Positions 45,895 through 58,185 of a stretch of 64,000 nucleotides of DNA are shown piece after piece. The translations under genes were made by a program, and so were the position numbers. Position 1 is the stretch's first letter. Every line of letters begins with the position of its first letter. The DNA is from Neckera pumila (lineage: Eukaryota; Streptophyta; Bryopsida; Hypnales; Neckeraceae). The DNA lies in the NCBI GenBank assembly GCA_963969595.1, contig OZ018416.1, positions 5,100,065 through 5,164,064 of the forward strand, in the 5' to 3' direction. The notes beneath the pieces were generated by a model that worked only from the letters and a program-made list of their open reading frames with translations, was not told where the DNA came from and searched no databases.

Positions 45895-46222
45895 TTTTAT
45901 TTTATTCTACAAATGAAACAAAATTTCATTGCAAAGTAAAAGTACAAGGCCGGCCAGCCAGCTACAAGTGGCCTAGCGGAAGACAAGACAAGACACAAAC
46001 CAAACAAACACCCAACCCAACATAGAGAAACCAACCGACTACAAACAAAGCACTGGAAAGGGCCATGGGCCCCTCACGGCCTGCCCTAGCAAGCCGGGCA
46101 ACACATGCAAGGAGGCTGAAAAATGAACCTAGCACTTGGACCGGACATCACCCAACTAGGCTACCTGTCCACCATCCTTGCAAAGAACTTGAGCGTACAC
46201 CTACGGTCCAAGAAGGCCTCTA
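45895..46222 (-). mobile_element. LINE 3'-end fragment, antisense, with target duplication
   Basis: On the minus strand this 5'-truncated fragment ends 'tttgcaatgaaattttgttt', 'catttgtag' and an (AATAA)n tail. GAATCGTTG(A/G)TTTTA flanks it on both sides (about 45880-45894 and 46223-46237), and copy A (about 42955-42970) has that sequence once. This is target-primed insertion. No reverse transcriptase domain is included. Confidence 0.8.
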
Positions 46223-46744
46223 GAATCGTTGGTTTTAAAAATTCCAAAAGCACTCATTGGAAGTCAAACTACTGTAAGAGAACTCCCTCTTCCTATACAA
46301 AATTTTGAGCATCAAAAAAGAATTTCAACAAACGAAATAATGTTCTATATAACTGCAAGGTACAGTACAAGGTCTAATTGACTGTTGACTACAAGATGTT
46401 TTGAATACAACGCTTCCTCAAGTGTTTTCGTCTCTAAAGCAACGTGTCTTCAAATATGGACAGTAGAGAAACTATAATCTAGTTTTGCAGGGCAGGACAG
46501 CTAAACGTACTAGAGAGAGTTGCTTAGCATTTCAGAAATAGGTCTTCGTGAAGCATGTGTCCTAAATGACCCAAGCTCTTTCAAACAACTATGGCCCACA
46601 ATCACCACATGTATAAGTACAAAGACTAAGCACTTCCATAGTCCAAACATGTAAAAAGAAAAGAGATACCGACTTGGACCACATGGGGTGCTTTTGTTGA
46701 CCTATTATAAATGGAGTTTCTCAATAATTTTCTCAGACACCAGG

Positions 46745-48744
46745 TCAGAACGTGATGAGGTCTCGCATGGGGATATGAGGAGGAGGGGCAGAAACGACCG
46801 CATTACCCGTGCTTGCAGTTGAATGATGTTCGGAATCTAATGAGAGATCAATAAGGTCGTAACTCTGAAGAAGCGCATTGTTGTTTTGTGGCTCATCTGC
46901 AGCGGAATAAGAATGCCGATGCTGTGGTGCTCCATTGATACCTTGGGATTGTCGAGGCGGGTTCATACGCTGACTTGAACATCTTTGCAGCGGTCCCTGC
47001 CCGTTATCAGTAGCCAGATCTGCTTCACCGAAGGAACAACGTCTAAAGCTTTTAATAAAACAACAGACAAAATGTTCTGCGCAGCGGTGATAGCAAATTC
47101 AACCAGACAAAACAACCTCCTCAACTCTTTAAAAAAAGAAATGACAAATAAAAAATGAGTGGCACACTGATTTCTCCTATTAGAAAGAGAGGAAAATTAG
47201 TCACCTGCAAAATTAGCGTCACTAAAATTTATTCATTTTGAGAAAATTAGTACAATACCGAAATATGCTTACACAAATATAAATATATCATAAACAGAGT
47301 GAGTTTGGTAAATCAGTATCACACGGACTAATAGGGTAAATCAGTGTAGTTTTCTAAACAAGAAAGTTGTTTTGTTAAGCATCTTATATTCAACATGGTT
47401 TTCAGTTAAAGTAGAGTAGTTTCAAGACAACATAGGGAGATTAATTGATGAGGGAGGGGAAAAAAACATGATGCAATTCATGAGGAGACCTTGTCATCAT
47501 CACCTACTTGTACCTACCTGTAAGTGCTTCATTCACTATTCAAAATTATTAGTTTACAGCTTTTCAACAATTTTAAAGAAAAGAATGGGGAGGTCTCTGC
47601 ATGATTAATTGCAATCTCAGCATTGCACATCTGCCCATGTTTGATATCCTCAACACGAGAATGATAACAAAACAGCAAAATGGAATTCGTCGTTAGGGGT
47701 TGAGCATTTTGTGGAATAATATAACTTACCATTCTTAAATGGCTCACGAGCTCTGCCCGAGCCTCCACCAAAAATGAGTTTTCCAACCGAAGCTGACCGT
47801 TTTGTGTACAAAGGAGCGCTTGGCTTTACCGGTGTGCTCTGGATCGTGTCCGTCAATCTTCGTATATCAAGCTCGGAAACCAAGTCTCTCTCCGGAAAGG
47901 GTAAATCCGAAAACAATCTCCACTCCTTGCAATGCTCGTAAAACCTGTCCAAGCTTTGCATCTCGACACCAGCTCTCTTACAACAATGAAGTAGACTAAG
48001 GCTCTCAGAAAGCTGCAAATTAGCTCTCGATAGCATTTCATTAAACCGATACCTAATCTCGTCATAGACCTTGAAGCTATCCGTCACCACCAGCACAAGC
48101 GCACCCTGAATCATGGGATGCTCCCCAGCTTCCGAGTCCGGTTGACACAGGCAAAGCTCCTGTAGTAAATTCTGCAACGCTTCTAATTGGAATAAAACCT
48201 CCTCGGACATCATGTACTCCAACCTATGCTGGGAGCTTTCCGCTTCCCACTTATTGTCAAGGTGCGACTTCACTGCACGAGAGCAGCAAAGCCTTTCGTC
48301 CAAGTATCTTGCGTAATTCTTCACCCACAGACTATACTCCCAATCGGCGCCATCCCTAAAATTCGCGAAAAAGAGATAATCCTTTCCTTCCTTCATAGAA
48401 ACGTGAGCCAGCAAGTCTTGGAAGAGGAAACTGCCGTCTAAGATGCACCTGTGTAATATGACGAGACACTTAATGGCAACACACCAGCTCTGCGTCTTGA
48501 CCAGCCGCTTCACGAGAAGCTGCGTGCAGAACGAGACTTGTACCCGAGGCCCCGTTCCCGCGGCCATAATTTCTTCCACGTACTTCTCCTCCGGCAAGCT
48601 TTCTTCATGGTTCGTGGCCATCACTATCGCCAACCGCAAGTTCGAGAACGGACCACTCGCTCTCGCGACACCAGCAGCCGTCTGGTCCTTCAGTAATCCC
48701 AGTATGGCCGCTAGCTTGGTCCGTCCTCTCAACCATCCTGCCAT
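46745..48744 (-). CDS. ANTH-domain clathrin assembly protein, At4g40080-like (two exons)
   Basis: The exons are 47730-48744 and 46745-47019. The GT-AG phase 1 intron is 47020-47729; its acceptor is inferred from the only AG that keeps the downstream frame open. I chose the ATG at 48744, giving 'MAGWLRGRTKLAAILGLLKD'. The upstream open frame lacks an ATG. The product is 429 aa. The N-terminal 270 residues are an ANTH (CALM/AP180-type) domain: 'RLAIVMATNHEE', 'VSFCTQLLVKRLVKTQSWCV' and 'AIKCLVILHRCILDGSFLFQ' follow the helical solenoid of plant PICALM proteins of the short At4g40080 group. The low-complexity C-terminal exon carries 'LIDLSLDSE', a possible clathrin or adaptor motif. Family role: bind PI(4,5)P2 on the plasma membrane and recruit clathrin during endocytosis. 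The exact donor-acceptor pair for exon 2 is the least certain part. Confidence 0.9.
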
Positions 48745-49279
48745 CCCCTCTGCCACTTCCAGCAGCAAAGCCGCGGCAAGCCCTTCACAACCGAAACCCA
48801 AATCTCAATCTTCTCATCCTGCTTCTCTCTCTCTTCCACACCGCTACCCAAAACAACAATTTGCTTAATCACTCTCCATCGCTTCCCCTCCCAAACTCGA
48901 AAATACTCCAAATTTTTTCACAACCTAAACCCAAAATCTCCACGTCATGGAAAAACATCGAAACGCTTCCGCAATCAGAGAAGCTCCCCGAAAGCGGTCG
49001 CCATCACACGAAGATTAATTAGAATTCCAATCCCGGCCCGCCCAGCTACTTCTAATATACCCAACAAGATCAATTCTCCAGCAAAAAACAAGAAAAAAAG
49101 AGATTTCAAATCTACAGAAACTGCTTCTTGTTGCTTCTGAAGTACAGAGATTGAAAACTGCGAAGCTACAAATCCAAGCAGGCAAACACTCTCTGACGAG
49201 ACCAAAATGCCGAACCCCGAAAACAAAGTACAGTACTGAGATCGACTTGTAAGGTGGGTAACACGTAGCGCTTCCATAC

Positions 49280-51110
49280 TGTCACCGGCTCAGGACCCCA
49301 TATGCAAGTTGGCCAATCATTTGTGAGCATTTGGAATGTGATATTAGAGAGTGCGCTTGTCATTAGTAAGGACGCTGTTACTAGTATAATTTGGACGGTG
49401 AAAAGGGCTGGCGTAACTTACTAACTGTGGAAGGTTGAAGGGAGTCTTCGCCTCTTCGGGAAAGAGGATAAAGTCAAATTGCCATTCTGTAATAAGTGCT
49501 GGTCATGTTGGGACTTGAGAAGGAAGGTTCTGGGAAATTCAGGTCGTGTCTACCGTTTGGGCCTTTAGAATAACATTTGAATAAAATTGTTTGGGTAGGT
49601 ATTCCTGGTTTGAAAAAAGGAATAAAAGGGTTTGAGGGAGGGGTCCATGGAACACACGACAGTCAGTTTTGGGGGGTCAACAGAAGTCGGCTACACACAA
49701 AACGTGGAAAAAAAAATGTAAAATGAAATGTAGTTTTCACTATTTGGCCTTACCTACTATAGAAAGTAATAAAAATTCATGAAAAAAACTACTTGTGAGA
49801 AGCTGACTGGGAAATGAAGTCCTTCCACGTAGAATTCAAATATGTAGTAGGAATTGTACTTGTTTCTCAAGAATAAATAAATGTTGGTCAAAAGATCGGG
49901 AGGAAAAAATGCCTTGGCTAGTGGGAGTAGTTTAGTTGAGTTCCGCTTACCATTGCTTGTGAACATAGGTAGTGAATGAATATGCTTATTCAAGATGTTT
50001 GTTCTTCACGTCCACAATGGAATAAACTTTCATTTCATTTCATTTTTAAGTTTTTCTTTTGGGCAGGGGATCAATTTTTAGTGATTATTAAGTTAGTTCA
50101 ACGTGAAATCACCTAAGAAATATTGAATGGGTGGTAAATTCAAGTTCACCTATACTAGCTAAAATTCCTTTTAGCCTTATTTATTTTCACACCCAAAGTT
50201 GAACTCAAATTGAACCCAAATTAATCCATTGCAAACTTTGGTCTTATTTGCTTTTACTTACTTTTAAAGACATCTATTTTAGTTCGATTGTGTTCTCACC
50301 ATGCATAATTTTATACTTGAGAGTTTCTTCAACTATTTTTGCCAAGTTCTACTTAGATATTATGATTGACTAAAAACACTTTTATTAAATTTTTCAAAAG
50401 TAAAATCATTAGCTATTTGTGGAGCATTTTACTATAAATTTATTTGTGATGATATTTATTTACAACAAACTTCTAAGGAAAATGTGAAGAAAATTCTTAT
50501 TCAATACAAAATATACCAAAAAGATTAAACTTTCACCAAATGTTATTAGTAGAGCTAATCATATATTCACCTAAAATCTGCATTTATGTGGTACTTCTTT
50601 CAATGCTTATTCTCAAAACCAAATTCTAATCCAATTTGATGATTTTTGGAATGACAACAAACTATGGCTTACTTCACTTGATTTTTTTGAAGGACACCAA
50701 GATATGCCTGCATGTAATCTAATCACATCAAGTTGTCTTCTTCAAGGTTTAAGCTCCCTATGCAAAAAAAGGGGATCAAACTCAAACTTGTACCACTTAA
50801 AGTGTTCATTTGTGATTGCTCCCCTCATTTCAAAAGGTGAGACCTAAACCCTAAATGTAAGCCTTGCAATAAAATATCCAATTTGTAAGGACTCTTTGTA
50901 AGGACTCTTTAGAATAGAAACTAGCCTCGGAAAGCTTCATTTTGTAGATTTTACCTTGACAACAAAAAGAATCTTTTCAAGGACCAATCTGAGTTCTTGC
51001 AATAAGAAACCAAAGTGCCAAAATACACTACATGGTATGCCTTATGGACTCTTTGGCTCTTTGGCTCTAGAGAACATCCAAAACACCTTCAATGCCTGAC
51101 TTCTGAACGT
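49280..51110. other. Intergenic region, no gene seen
   Basis: It lies between the start of the ANTH gene and the 3' end of the SMG9-like gene. It is AT-rich with no repeated-family element identified, and its short open frames have no recognisable homology. Confidence 0.45.
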
Positions 51111-51111
51111 G

Positions 51112-51150
51112 CCCCCCTAAACCCTAAAATCCTAAACCCTAAACCTAAAA
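51112..51150. repeat. Interstitial telomere-like CCCTAAA run
   Basis: Four to five imperfect units of the plant telomere heptamer (ccctaaaccctaaaatcctaaaccctaaacc), about 175 bp beyond the SMG9-like stop codon. Confidence 0.8.
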
Positions 51151-51324
51151 TCTCTAAACGCACAAAACAGATGAGAAATCGTGAAACAGGCATTAAAAGT
51201 TCCGAGTGGCATTTCAAGGTTAGATTTCACGAACACGCAGTGCAACACAATTCACAACCCCGGCATGTGCCAGTATTTACAATGATCCTCTTCGAATAAT
51301 ACAGTACATGGTTGCTGATTTTTG

Positions 51325-54300
51325 TCATCTCCTGAAAAGCCCTGAGCTTTGAAGCATTTTGCAGTAATCAGCAAGCACCGGAGACTTCTTGACGAGATCC
51401 CAGATACGAGGCAACATCTTCAGCCAATCCCTTTCAGACATAGGCTTAGCGAAAGAGCGTCGCTGCAAAGACAGGATCTGCACATATAGACATAGGTATC
51501 CTCAATCTGATATGCTCACCAACAGCATTGCATTTTGTAAGGACAAAAACTAAGGTAGGAGGTCCTTAAATCGACTGGGTTCTAAATGTGTCCCCTATCT
51601 AGGAATGAGTGACATGCTCCTTGAAATATCTATTACAGACATTGATGAGCTTAAATGGTAAACTTAAATGGGCGATTTAGGGACCTCCTACCTTACCGAG
51701 GAAAACCCAGTTCAAACATTGTGCCGAAGGAAACAATCATGTTGCTAGCACCCATTGAAATCATGCCCAAAGCTCAGTTAAATACATGGCAGCTGACCCT
51801 TGACGTGCCGTGCAAGAAATCTCTCATTCGCCACACGCAACCCATTGCATTCATCCAATAGGAAACTTCGTAGGACGTATATTGGATTTTGGGTTGGCTT
51901 TATAATAGTGCTATTTGCAGCACCAGTACATACTCTCTTGAATTATAGAAAATTAAATACACAAGTACATCTATATTTATTGTCTCTTTTGTTATAAAGT
52001 TACTATAAAAATAAAAAATAAAGACTTTAGACACAATAAATAATAATTTTCACGGACTTACTATTTTGTGTTCACAGCCTTACATCTTTAGCGTATCCTA
52101 CCAAATTCAAGTATTACAAGTAGAAATTACAGTTTTGGTGAATTTCCAATGTTAAATACTTCTAGATTGATTTGACTTGACAAGGACCCATGACGATTTT
52201 TCCACGTTCGACAAAGTATCAGCTTCAAAGAAGTTGCGGAAGTCATGTATTATAAAACGTCTACGCTTTGTCCGAGAACTGGTAGGCATTTATTTGAGCA
52301 GTCGGAAGTGAGAATGAAAGGGTAAAAGTACCTGATTGCGAAATTGCTGTAGCATTACAGAATAACTTTCGAAAGTGTTTTGAACGACGTCATCCGAAAC
52401 TTTCAAAGGAAGAACATATAAATTAACACCTTTATCGAGCTTCAGCGGCTTTCTGATAGATATCGTGTCACTTCCATTCTCCATACTGCCATTAGGAGCG
52501 GGTTTAGGCACAGGCTGCATTCCTTTGAGATGAGCACTCATATTGTGCCATTCAGTAGGAGGTGGAAACTGAGGCACTGTGTAGCTGATTAATGAGTTCC
52601 TATTGAAAGCAGGATTCGGAAAATAAGCAGCGAGAGCCATCTCCAAACGCTTCACCTCAGTAAAACTGATATCCTGTAATCTAGAGACCACACAGATGGA
52701 AATTCACAACATTAGTATTTCAAACACCTGCAGATATGATGACCAATAAGCATGTTTGTTTCCAATAACGTATTTACGTTTGAGAATACACACCATCGGT
52801 CAGAGAAACACTTTAGGAAGGCCTAATTGATAGCCCCAAACCCAATTAGTTGGGAATCTGTGCACAAGCAAAAAGAGAGTTGAGTACGAACTTTGTGTGC
52901 ACAAAAACTGCATCAGCGAAATTCTCCAGCTGCTCATCTTGTAAACTGCCACTTCTATCTTTGTCTCCACTATTTTCAGACCACTGGGCGGCAACAGATG
53001 GATCAGGTATTCCTTGCTTCAGCATCTCAATCTGCCAAATCATGAGTAAAGTGAATTCCTTTAGAGGATACATAGAATGCAAAAGTAAATGCCAATAAAT
53101 CACTTCAAGAAATATACGTAATTTTCTTTGACCTCAGAGGCATATTTAACGTATTCTTTTGATTCTCTGCGACCGATCACAAACCAATGTGTATCTGAAC
53201 CACATAGACCAGGTATATTGTGAGTAATGAAAAGGAAAGGAAAAAACACTCACAGTGCGCATGTATCGCCAAATGCTGATATCGTCTACGCCTTCAGTTA
53301 TCAAAAGGACTACATGGCACACCGAAAACAAAAACACGCCAAGCTAAAGGTGCCACTTGCAAAACCCCAAACCAACAAATGAAAGTCAGTTCAAGTAACA
53401 TACTGGTAGATCACGAAAACTTCAAACCTACGAGTACATGACAGTAAAAAAAACAAGATGAAACAGAAACTTATTTCATAAATGGATTCCATAAAGAACT
53501 GAAAGCCCCAAAAGTCACCATCTGAGGACTATGTTCAATCCAAATCAAATTGCACAATTGCATAACATTGCAAACTAATAAACTAGAGGGAAGAGCAAGT
53601 CATACCTGCAACCCCATAATTTCATGAGCCAGCTCGGCAGACATTGTTTCTCCCCCCAAAACTGAAGTGTTTGATGTGCCATCAGGCCGCATAAGATCCA
53701 CAAGAACTGAAGCACTGAAAAGTGGCTGCACCGCGACAAGAGACATTGAGTTGAGGGAGAAAGCCCTGTTATGGTAACGTCCTATTGTGGCCATCTACTG
53801 TAGGTCCTATTGTGGCCATGCATTGGTGTAAAACCGTCACTTTTAAATGTATGAGATTTTTGGAACAGAATAGGGAGTGAGTGCGGCACAAATCAAAACT
53901 TCAAACGATGGTAATGGAGTGACTTATGGCCACCAAAGATAAGTGAGATTGTGTACGCACTGACCTAGTGGCACTTATGAACACAATAGGTAAGCACTCT
54001 TTAAAATCCATACTTTACTAGAAAAACATATCTCCCCTTCCATTCCTTCTCATTTTCATTTGCTTTGGTCAGAAAATGATTCATGGATTCTCTAAGTACC
54101 CCTATGAAGTCGGATCACTCATTGTGGCCACACTAGCCATTCCCAAAAAACTCTTTCAGGAGAATCAACTTGAAGTCAAAACAAAAGATAGCAACAAAGC
54201 CAATGCCCAAGGGATGACTCATGTCAACTTGCCTGCGTGTCCACTACGATGATACGCTCTGCACACATTCGAAGCTCCATTCCCACAGAGCAGTGCCGTG

Positions 54301-55610
54301 CCATGGCTCGAATATCGTCTGTTTGAGTATTAAAAGGAGGCAGCACACCTTCACCATCGCCAATTACCAACGAAACAAGATTAAGAATCTTGCAACCAAC
54401 ATTACACTTGCGCATACGAGAGCTCATTATGGATTTTACGATTTTCAAATGGTTTGAGGGACGCAGTTAACCTTGAGCGCTGGAATCGAACCCATAAACC
54501 TCATTCAGAATTGTCGACTTCCCAGCACCAGGAGGCCCAAGGACACCAACCACCATAAACTCCTGGTTGTCTGCAGACATAAGCTGCAACTGAAAATGAG
54601 AGACCGGAACATCCAACAACACGCTATTTTCAAAAAAGCATACTCCTTCCATCCGGAAATAAAAGTCCTACTTCAAATTTTACCCAAGAGTGACAACAAT
54701 TAGGGCAAAAGGTTGTATTGACAGCACTGCAACCCATATAGAAAGAAAAAAAAGCTTTGGCGCTCTGTCCAAGACCTCCAGATGGTGCAGCTAGCAGTTT
54801 TTGGAAACCATTTTGAAATTACAAGTAGATACCAAAGCACCAATCACCTTATTAATAGTGAAATATTCCATGCTTGTTTGAAGAGTTTGTTTGATCAATT
54901 GTGCAATGCTTGATGATCCGATTATTGCATAGTAGTCATATTGGAAGGTGACCTTATTTTAGTAAATTTCTTCTCATGTATCTTAGTCTGTTTCACTGAG
55001 CTTTAATAAGACTGTAGACTGCTTGACATTGCTAAGTTTTTGAATTGAGATTTTTGTGACGAAAAAAGACAAGTATGATTTGCAGAAGCCATGAAGGTCA
55101 AAGAACAAGCTGCGAGAAATGCCGATCACAGCAACTGCTTACAGGAAATTGACTTGAACGAGATCATGATTACTATGCAATGATCAAATCAACAACTGCT
55201 TACAGGAATTGCCTTAAGCGAGATCACCTTCCACGATGACTAATAACGCAATAATCAAATCATCAACCATTGCACGACTGATCAAACAAACTCTTCAAAC
55301 AGGCATGGAACACTTCACAAAAAATAACATGTCAGAGTTGCAAAAAGCCGAGAAAGAACCAACCGCGAGACCTATGCTGTTCACAGCAACTTTCACTTAC
55401 AGGAAGGTACCGGTCCGGCGTCAAATCCCAAGCATCATTCAACAAGTTGAGCGATCCTTGCGCAATCCGCCTCCCAGCACCATGATCATCGTCGCGGTCT
55501 CGCATCAGCTTGATCCCGGAAGGTCCGCTACCGCCCGAGCCTCCCTCCACTCGAGTGCTTGCGGGTTTCGCCAGAAGAATCTTGGGACCGGGGCCTGACG
55601 ACGTCGCCAT
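51325..55610 (-). CDS. SMG9: SMG9-like nonsense-mediated mRNA decay factor (eight exons)
   Basis: The exons are 55401-55610, 54472-54589, 54233-54348, 53606-53725, 53254-53343, 52888-53031, 52332-52673 and 51325-51477. All phases agree and give 430 aa from the ATG at 55610. Intron 3 has a GC donor (CAG|GCAAGT); the others are GT-AG. After a Gly-rich N-terminus, the degenerate GTPase-like fold has a P-loop GPPGAGKST (88-96), 'IIVVDTQPLFSASVL' (about 143-157) matching SMG9 'VDTQP', and 'FLFSVCHVVLLI' (about 192-203), a hallmark of SMG9. 'AVFVHTKF' follows, then a conserved C-terminus 'SERDWLKMLPRIWDLVKKSP'. In animals SMG9 binds SMG8 and the kinase SMG1, which phosphorylates UPF1. The same role is inferred here, which would predict an SMG1 gene elsewhere in the genome. 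The acceptor of exon 7 (starting DISF) is the least certain join. Confidence 0.93.
51553..51693. mobile_element. TA-flanked MITE, 141 bp, in the last SMG9-like intron
   Basis: The ends AGGTAGGAGGTCCTTAAATC and GATTTAGGGACCTCCTACCT are bounded by TA (51551-51552 and 51694-51695). It lies inside the 854-bp intron between SMG9-like exons 7 and 8, near the acceptor. Confidence 0.8.
55129..55265. repeat. Short tandem duplication in SMG9-like intron 1
   Basis: Two copies of about 65-70 bp share 'caactgcttacaggaa', 'cgagatca' and 'aatgatcaaatca'-type blocks (about 55129-55195 and 55192-55262). Function unknown. Confidence 0.6.
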
Positions 55611-55938
55611 GGCTCGGACAATTCAACAAACCTAAGTGCTCGTTCTCCACAAGTAAGTTAAAGACCTACTTTGCTTCTTCGACGATCGGAGCTCTAACCC
55701 TAGCGACAAATGCAACAGAGAGACAGTTTGTTACGAGCTCGAAAATTGACAGGAATGGTTCAGTGTTTCAAGCAGCTGCAGAAATTGAAACCACGAGATG
55801 ATGTGCAACCCTAGAGGGCGGAATCTGAAGCTCGTTCGATCATCACTGGCATCCTTCACGACGAGGTCTTGGTAATTGTGGAATTTGTTCCAGTTGTGGA
55901 AAAATTAGGGTTTCAAGCTGAGTGATTGCAATAAGTTA

Positions 55939-56246
55939 GAGCATGTGCACCCATGCACGCTAAATTTGACTCATTATATTTTTTCATCTATTTTTCTCAA
56001 ATTTCTTGTCTTGCATCTTTACTTTTGTTTTTCACCCTTGCCTGCTCACCAAATTGGGCCACATAAATAGTCAAGTGACCACTCTTCAAGTGAATCATAA
56101 GGTAAAGGTGACTAAATTTAGATTTGAAGGGCCATTGCTTGAAGACGCTAAGATTGAGTGCAAGGAAGATATTTTGAGGGCCCCTAGAATATTTATCATC
56201 ACGTTTATCAATTGTCAAATCCTTTGAAGGCAAAGTGCAGATGCTC
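55939..56246. mobile_element. PIF/Harbinger-like MITE, 308 bp, TTA duplication
   Basis: The left end GAGCATGTGCACCCATGC is mirrored by GCAAAGTGCAGATGCTC. TTA flanks both sides (55936-55938 and 56247-56249). It lies about 330 bp upstream of the SMG9-like start codon, so it may be in its promoter region. It is non-coding. Confidence 0.75.
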
Positions 56247-56249
56247 TTA

Positions 56250-58185
56250 GAACATTACATTAGAGAATCTATTGTAGTGTAAGAAAAACTTCATCTATTC
56301 CATCTCTAAATTTTTGATGAAAATGTGTGCAAATTATCTTTGAAGCTACCTTCAAAGATTCTCTTGCTATTCAAATAATGTTCACTTTACATTTTAAGAA
56401 ATCAAGCTCAAAAAATAAAAACCTATGAGCACTTTCATAGGCTAAGTGTTTAAAAAAATTATACAACTATAATTTGTGAAAGTGCTCAAAATTTTTATAT
56501 AATTGTTGTCTTAGATCCAAATGTCCAACAAAAGTTCATCTTGTTAAAACAAAGAATTAAGTACTATTTGAAAATGAATTGCTTATTTGCCCCACCTCTG
56601 CAACAATATTATATGATCTTTCTAGCCTATGTCTTACACAATAAATTTACATATGGATATGACTTTTTGTAAAATAGGAGTATTTGTTAATGATATTTGC
56701 TAAGGCTCTTCAACATAAATTGTATTGGTACACATACAATAGATAAAAATATTGCTCCATTATAAATAATTATAATGAATATAAGTTCATTTTGTAAAAG
56801 CTTTAATCAGACAAATCATTAACTTAGGCTATAGTTATTTTGATTTTCAATCCAATTCTCCAAGTATGCAAAAGCACAAAGAATCACCATCATTGCTAAT
56901 CCATTGAACTATTTGTAGACTAAAAATTAGTATTTGACAGAGATACCTCCACACCAAAAGAAATAGTGATGTCAAAGAAAGTCTTTGAAGGGTCCAAGCA
57001 TTAATTGCATACATTTCATCCAAAGATAGTAAAAATGGGCTTATTTGTTGTAATACTAGTAAAGAATTAAGCAATTGTTATTGATCGAGTTGGCAACTTG
57101 TCTAAATACTACTCCTATTCTTACAATTAACAAGTGGTCCTAATGTATTGATAGTTTACTTTTTGCTTTTTGCTTTTTGCTTTTTGCTTTTGCTTACTAG
57201 TAGATTTGAGATTGGTTGGAAGTTAGTATAGTGAATGGTATGGATTCTTCATAATATTATTACCCCGCAAAAAACAAGAGCCCCCTACATTGCAACTTCC
57301 CAATCAATCAATGACACTAATCTTGCAACTTCCCAACCAATCAATGATTCTCTGCAAATTAAACTCCTAGGGATCTAAGGAGAGATTATTACAATCTCCA
57401 AAGGGGAATGGTTAGGCTGGTTAACAATGTATGCCTTATGAGCCCCAATCAAGGTCAACAAGACTACTTTCCATATCTAAACTGGTAAAGTTCAATACAA
57501 GAAGAGCAATCTCACATTTGATAATTCGAGTGAATATATACAAACAAGTAAAATGTAACATGAACTGCGGACTTTCTTGGAATTCCTTGCGACTAGTTTA
57601 AAGATCTTTGTAGTTTTCACTGAAGATTCTCCTAATTTCAATCTTTGTTGGTGTTGTAATGTCATCATGGAGGGATTTTCAAAGAATTTATGTGCGGAAG
57701 GAAATTGTAGACTTTCTTTGCAAGGATTTTCATAAATTCCCCATGTGCAATTCAAATTGGTACTTTGGTAGACTTTGCAACACATTGACACATCTTACAT
57801 TTCAATGTTGTTTCCACCTAATATTTGGTGGATTTTAAAAGATGCAATTGTCCCATATCAATTGTAAAAGGTACCATGAGGTTGGACACACAAGACTTGT
57901 AAGATGTCATGTGATCTCCAAGGCAATGAATTCCATTGATTTCACAATAATCTAACTTTTCTAGAGTTTGTACAAGTTAGAAATCTAAGAAATTTTGAAA
58001 TGTGTAAATTCTGAAATGTACAAGTTCTGAAATTTTGAAATGTAAAAAGCAATAAGATTAGAAATTCAAAATCTACATTTTTGTCAAATTTCAGCTTCCA
58101 AAATCTATGAACTATATTGATTATGCAGGCTAAGTTTAATGTGAATCTTGCTACGCATCTTCAAGAATCTAGAGCTAAATCCCTA
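56250..58185. other. AT-rich intergenic DNA with small tandem repeats
   Basis: No gene was recognised. It contains a (CTTTTTG)n run (about 57158-57195) and a direct repeat of 'aacttcccaa(t/c)caatcaatga' (about 57295-57345). Confidence 0.5.

Larger units (their letters stand above)
43500..46315. repeat. Segmental duplication, copy B (with three insertions)
   Basis: This is the partner of copy A at 41229-43030. Its insertions are a TA-family MITE (44365-44759), a TTAA-family element (44910-45830) and an antisense LINE fragment (45895-46222). Each interrupts sequence that is continuous in copy A. A (CA)n run lies at about 43700-43715. Confidence 0.8.

Noticed and set aside
55401..55406. Alternative first donor for the SMG9-like gene at CCG|GTACCT (about 55410)
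   Set aside because: It leaves the wrong phase for exon 2. The downstream GTAAGT donor at 55395-55400 keeps the frame and is a better consensus.
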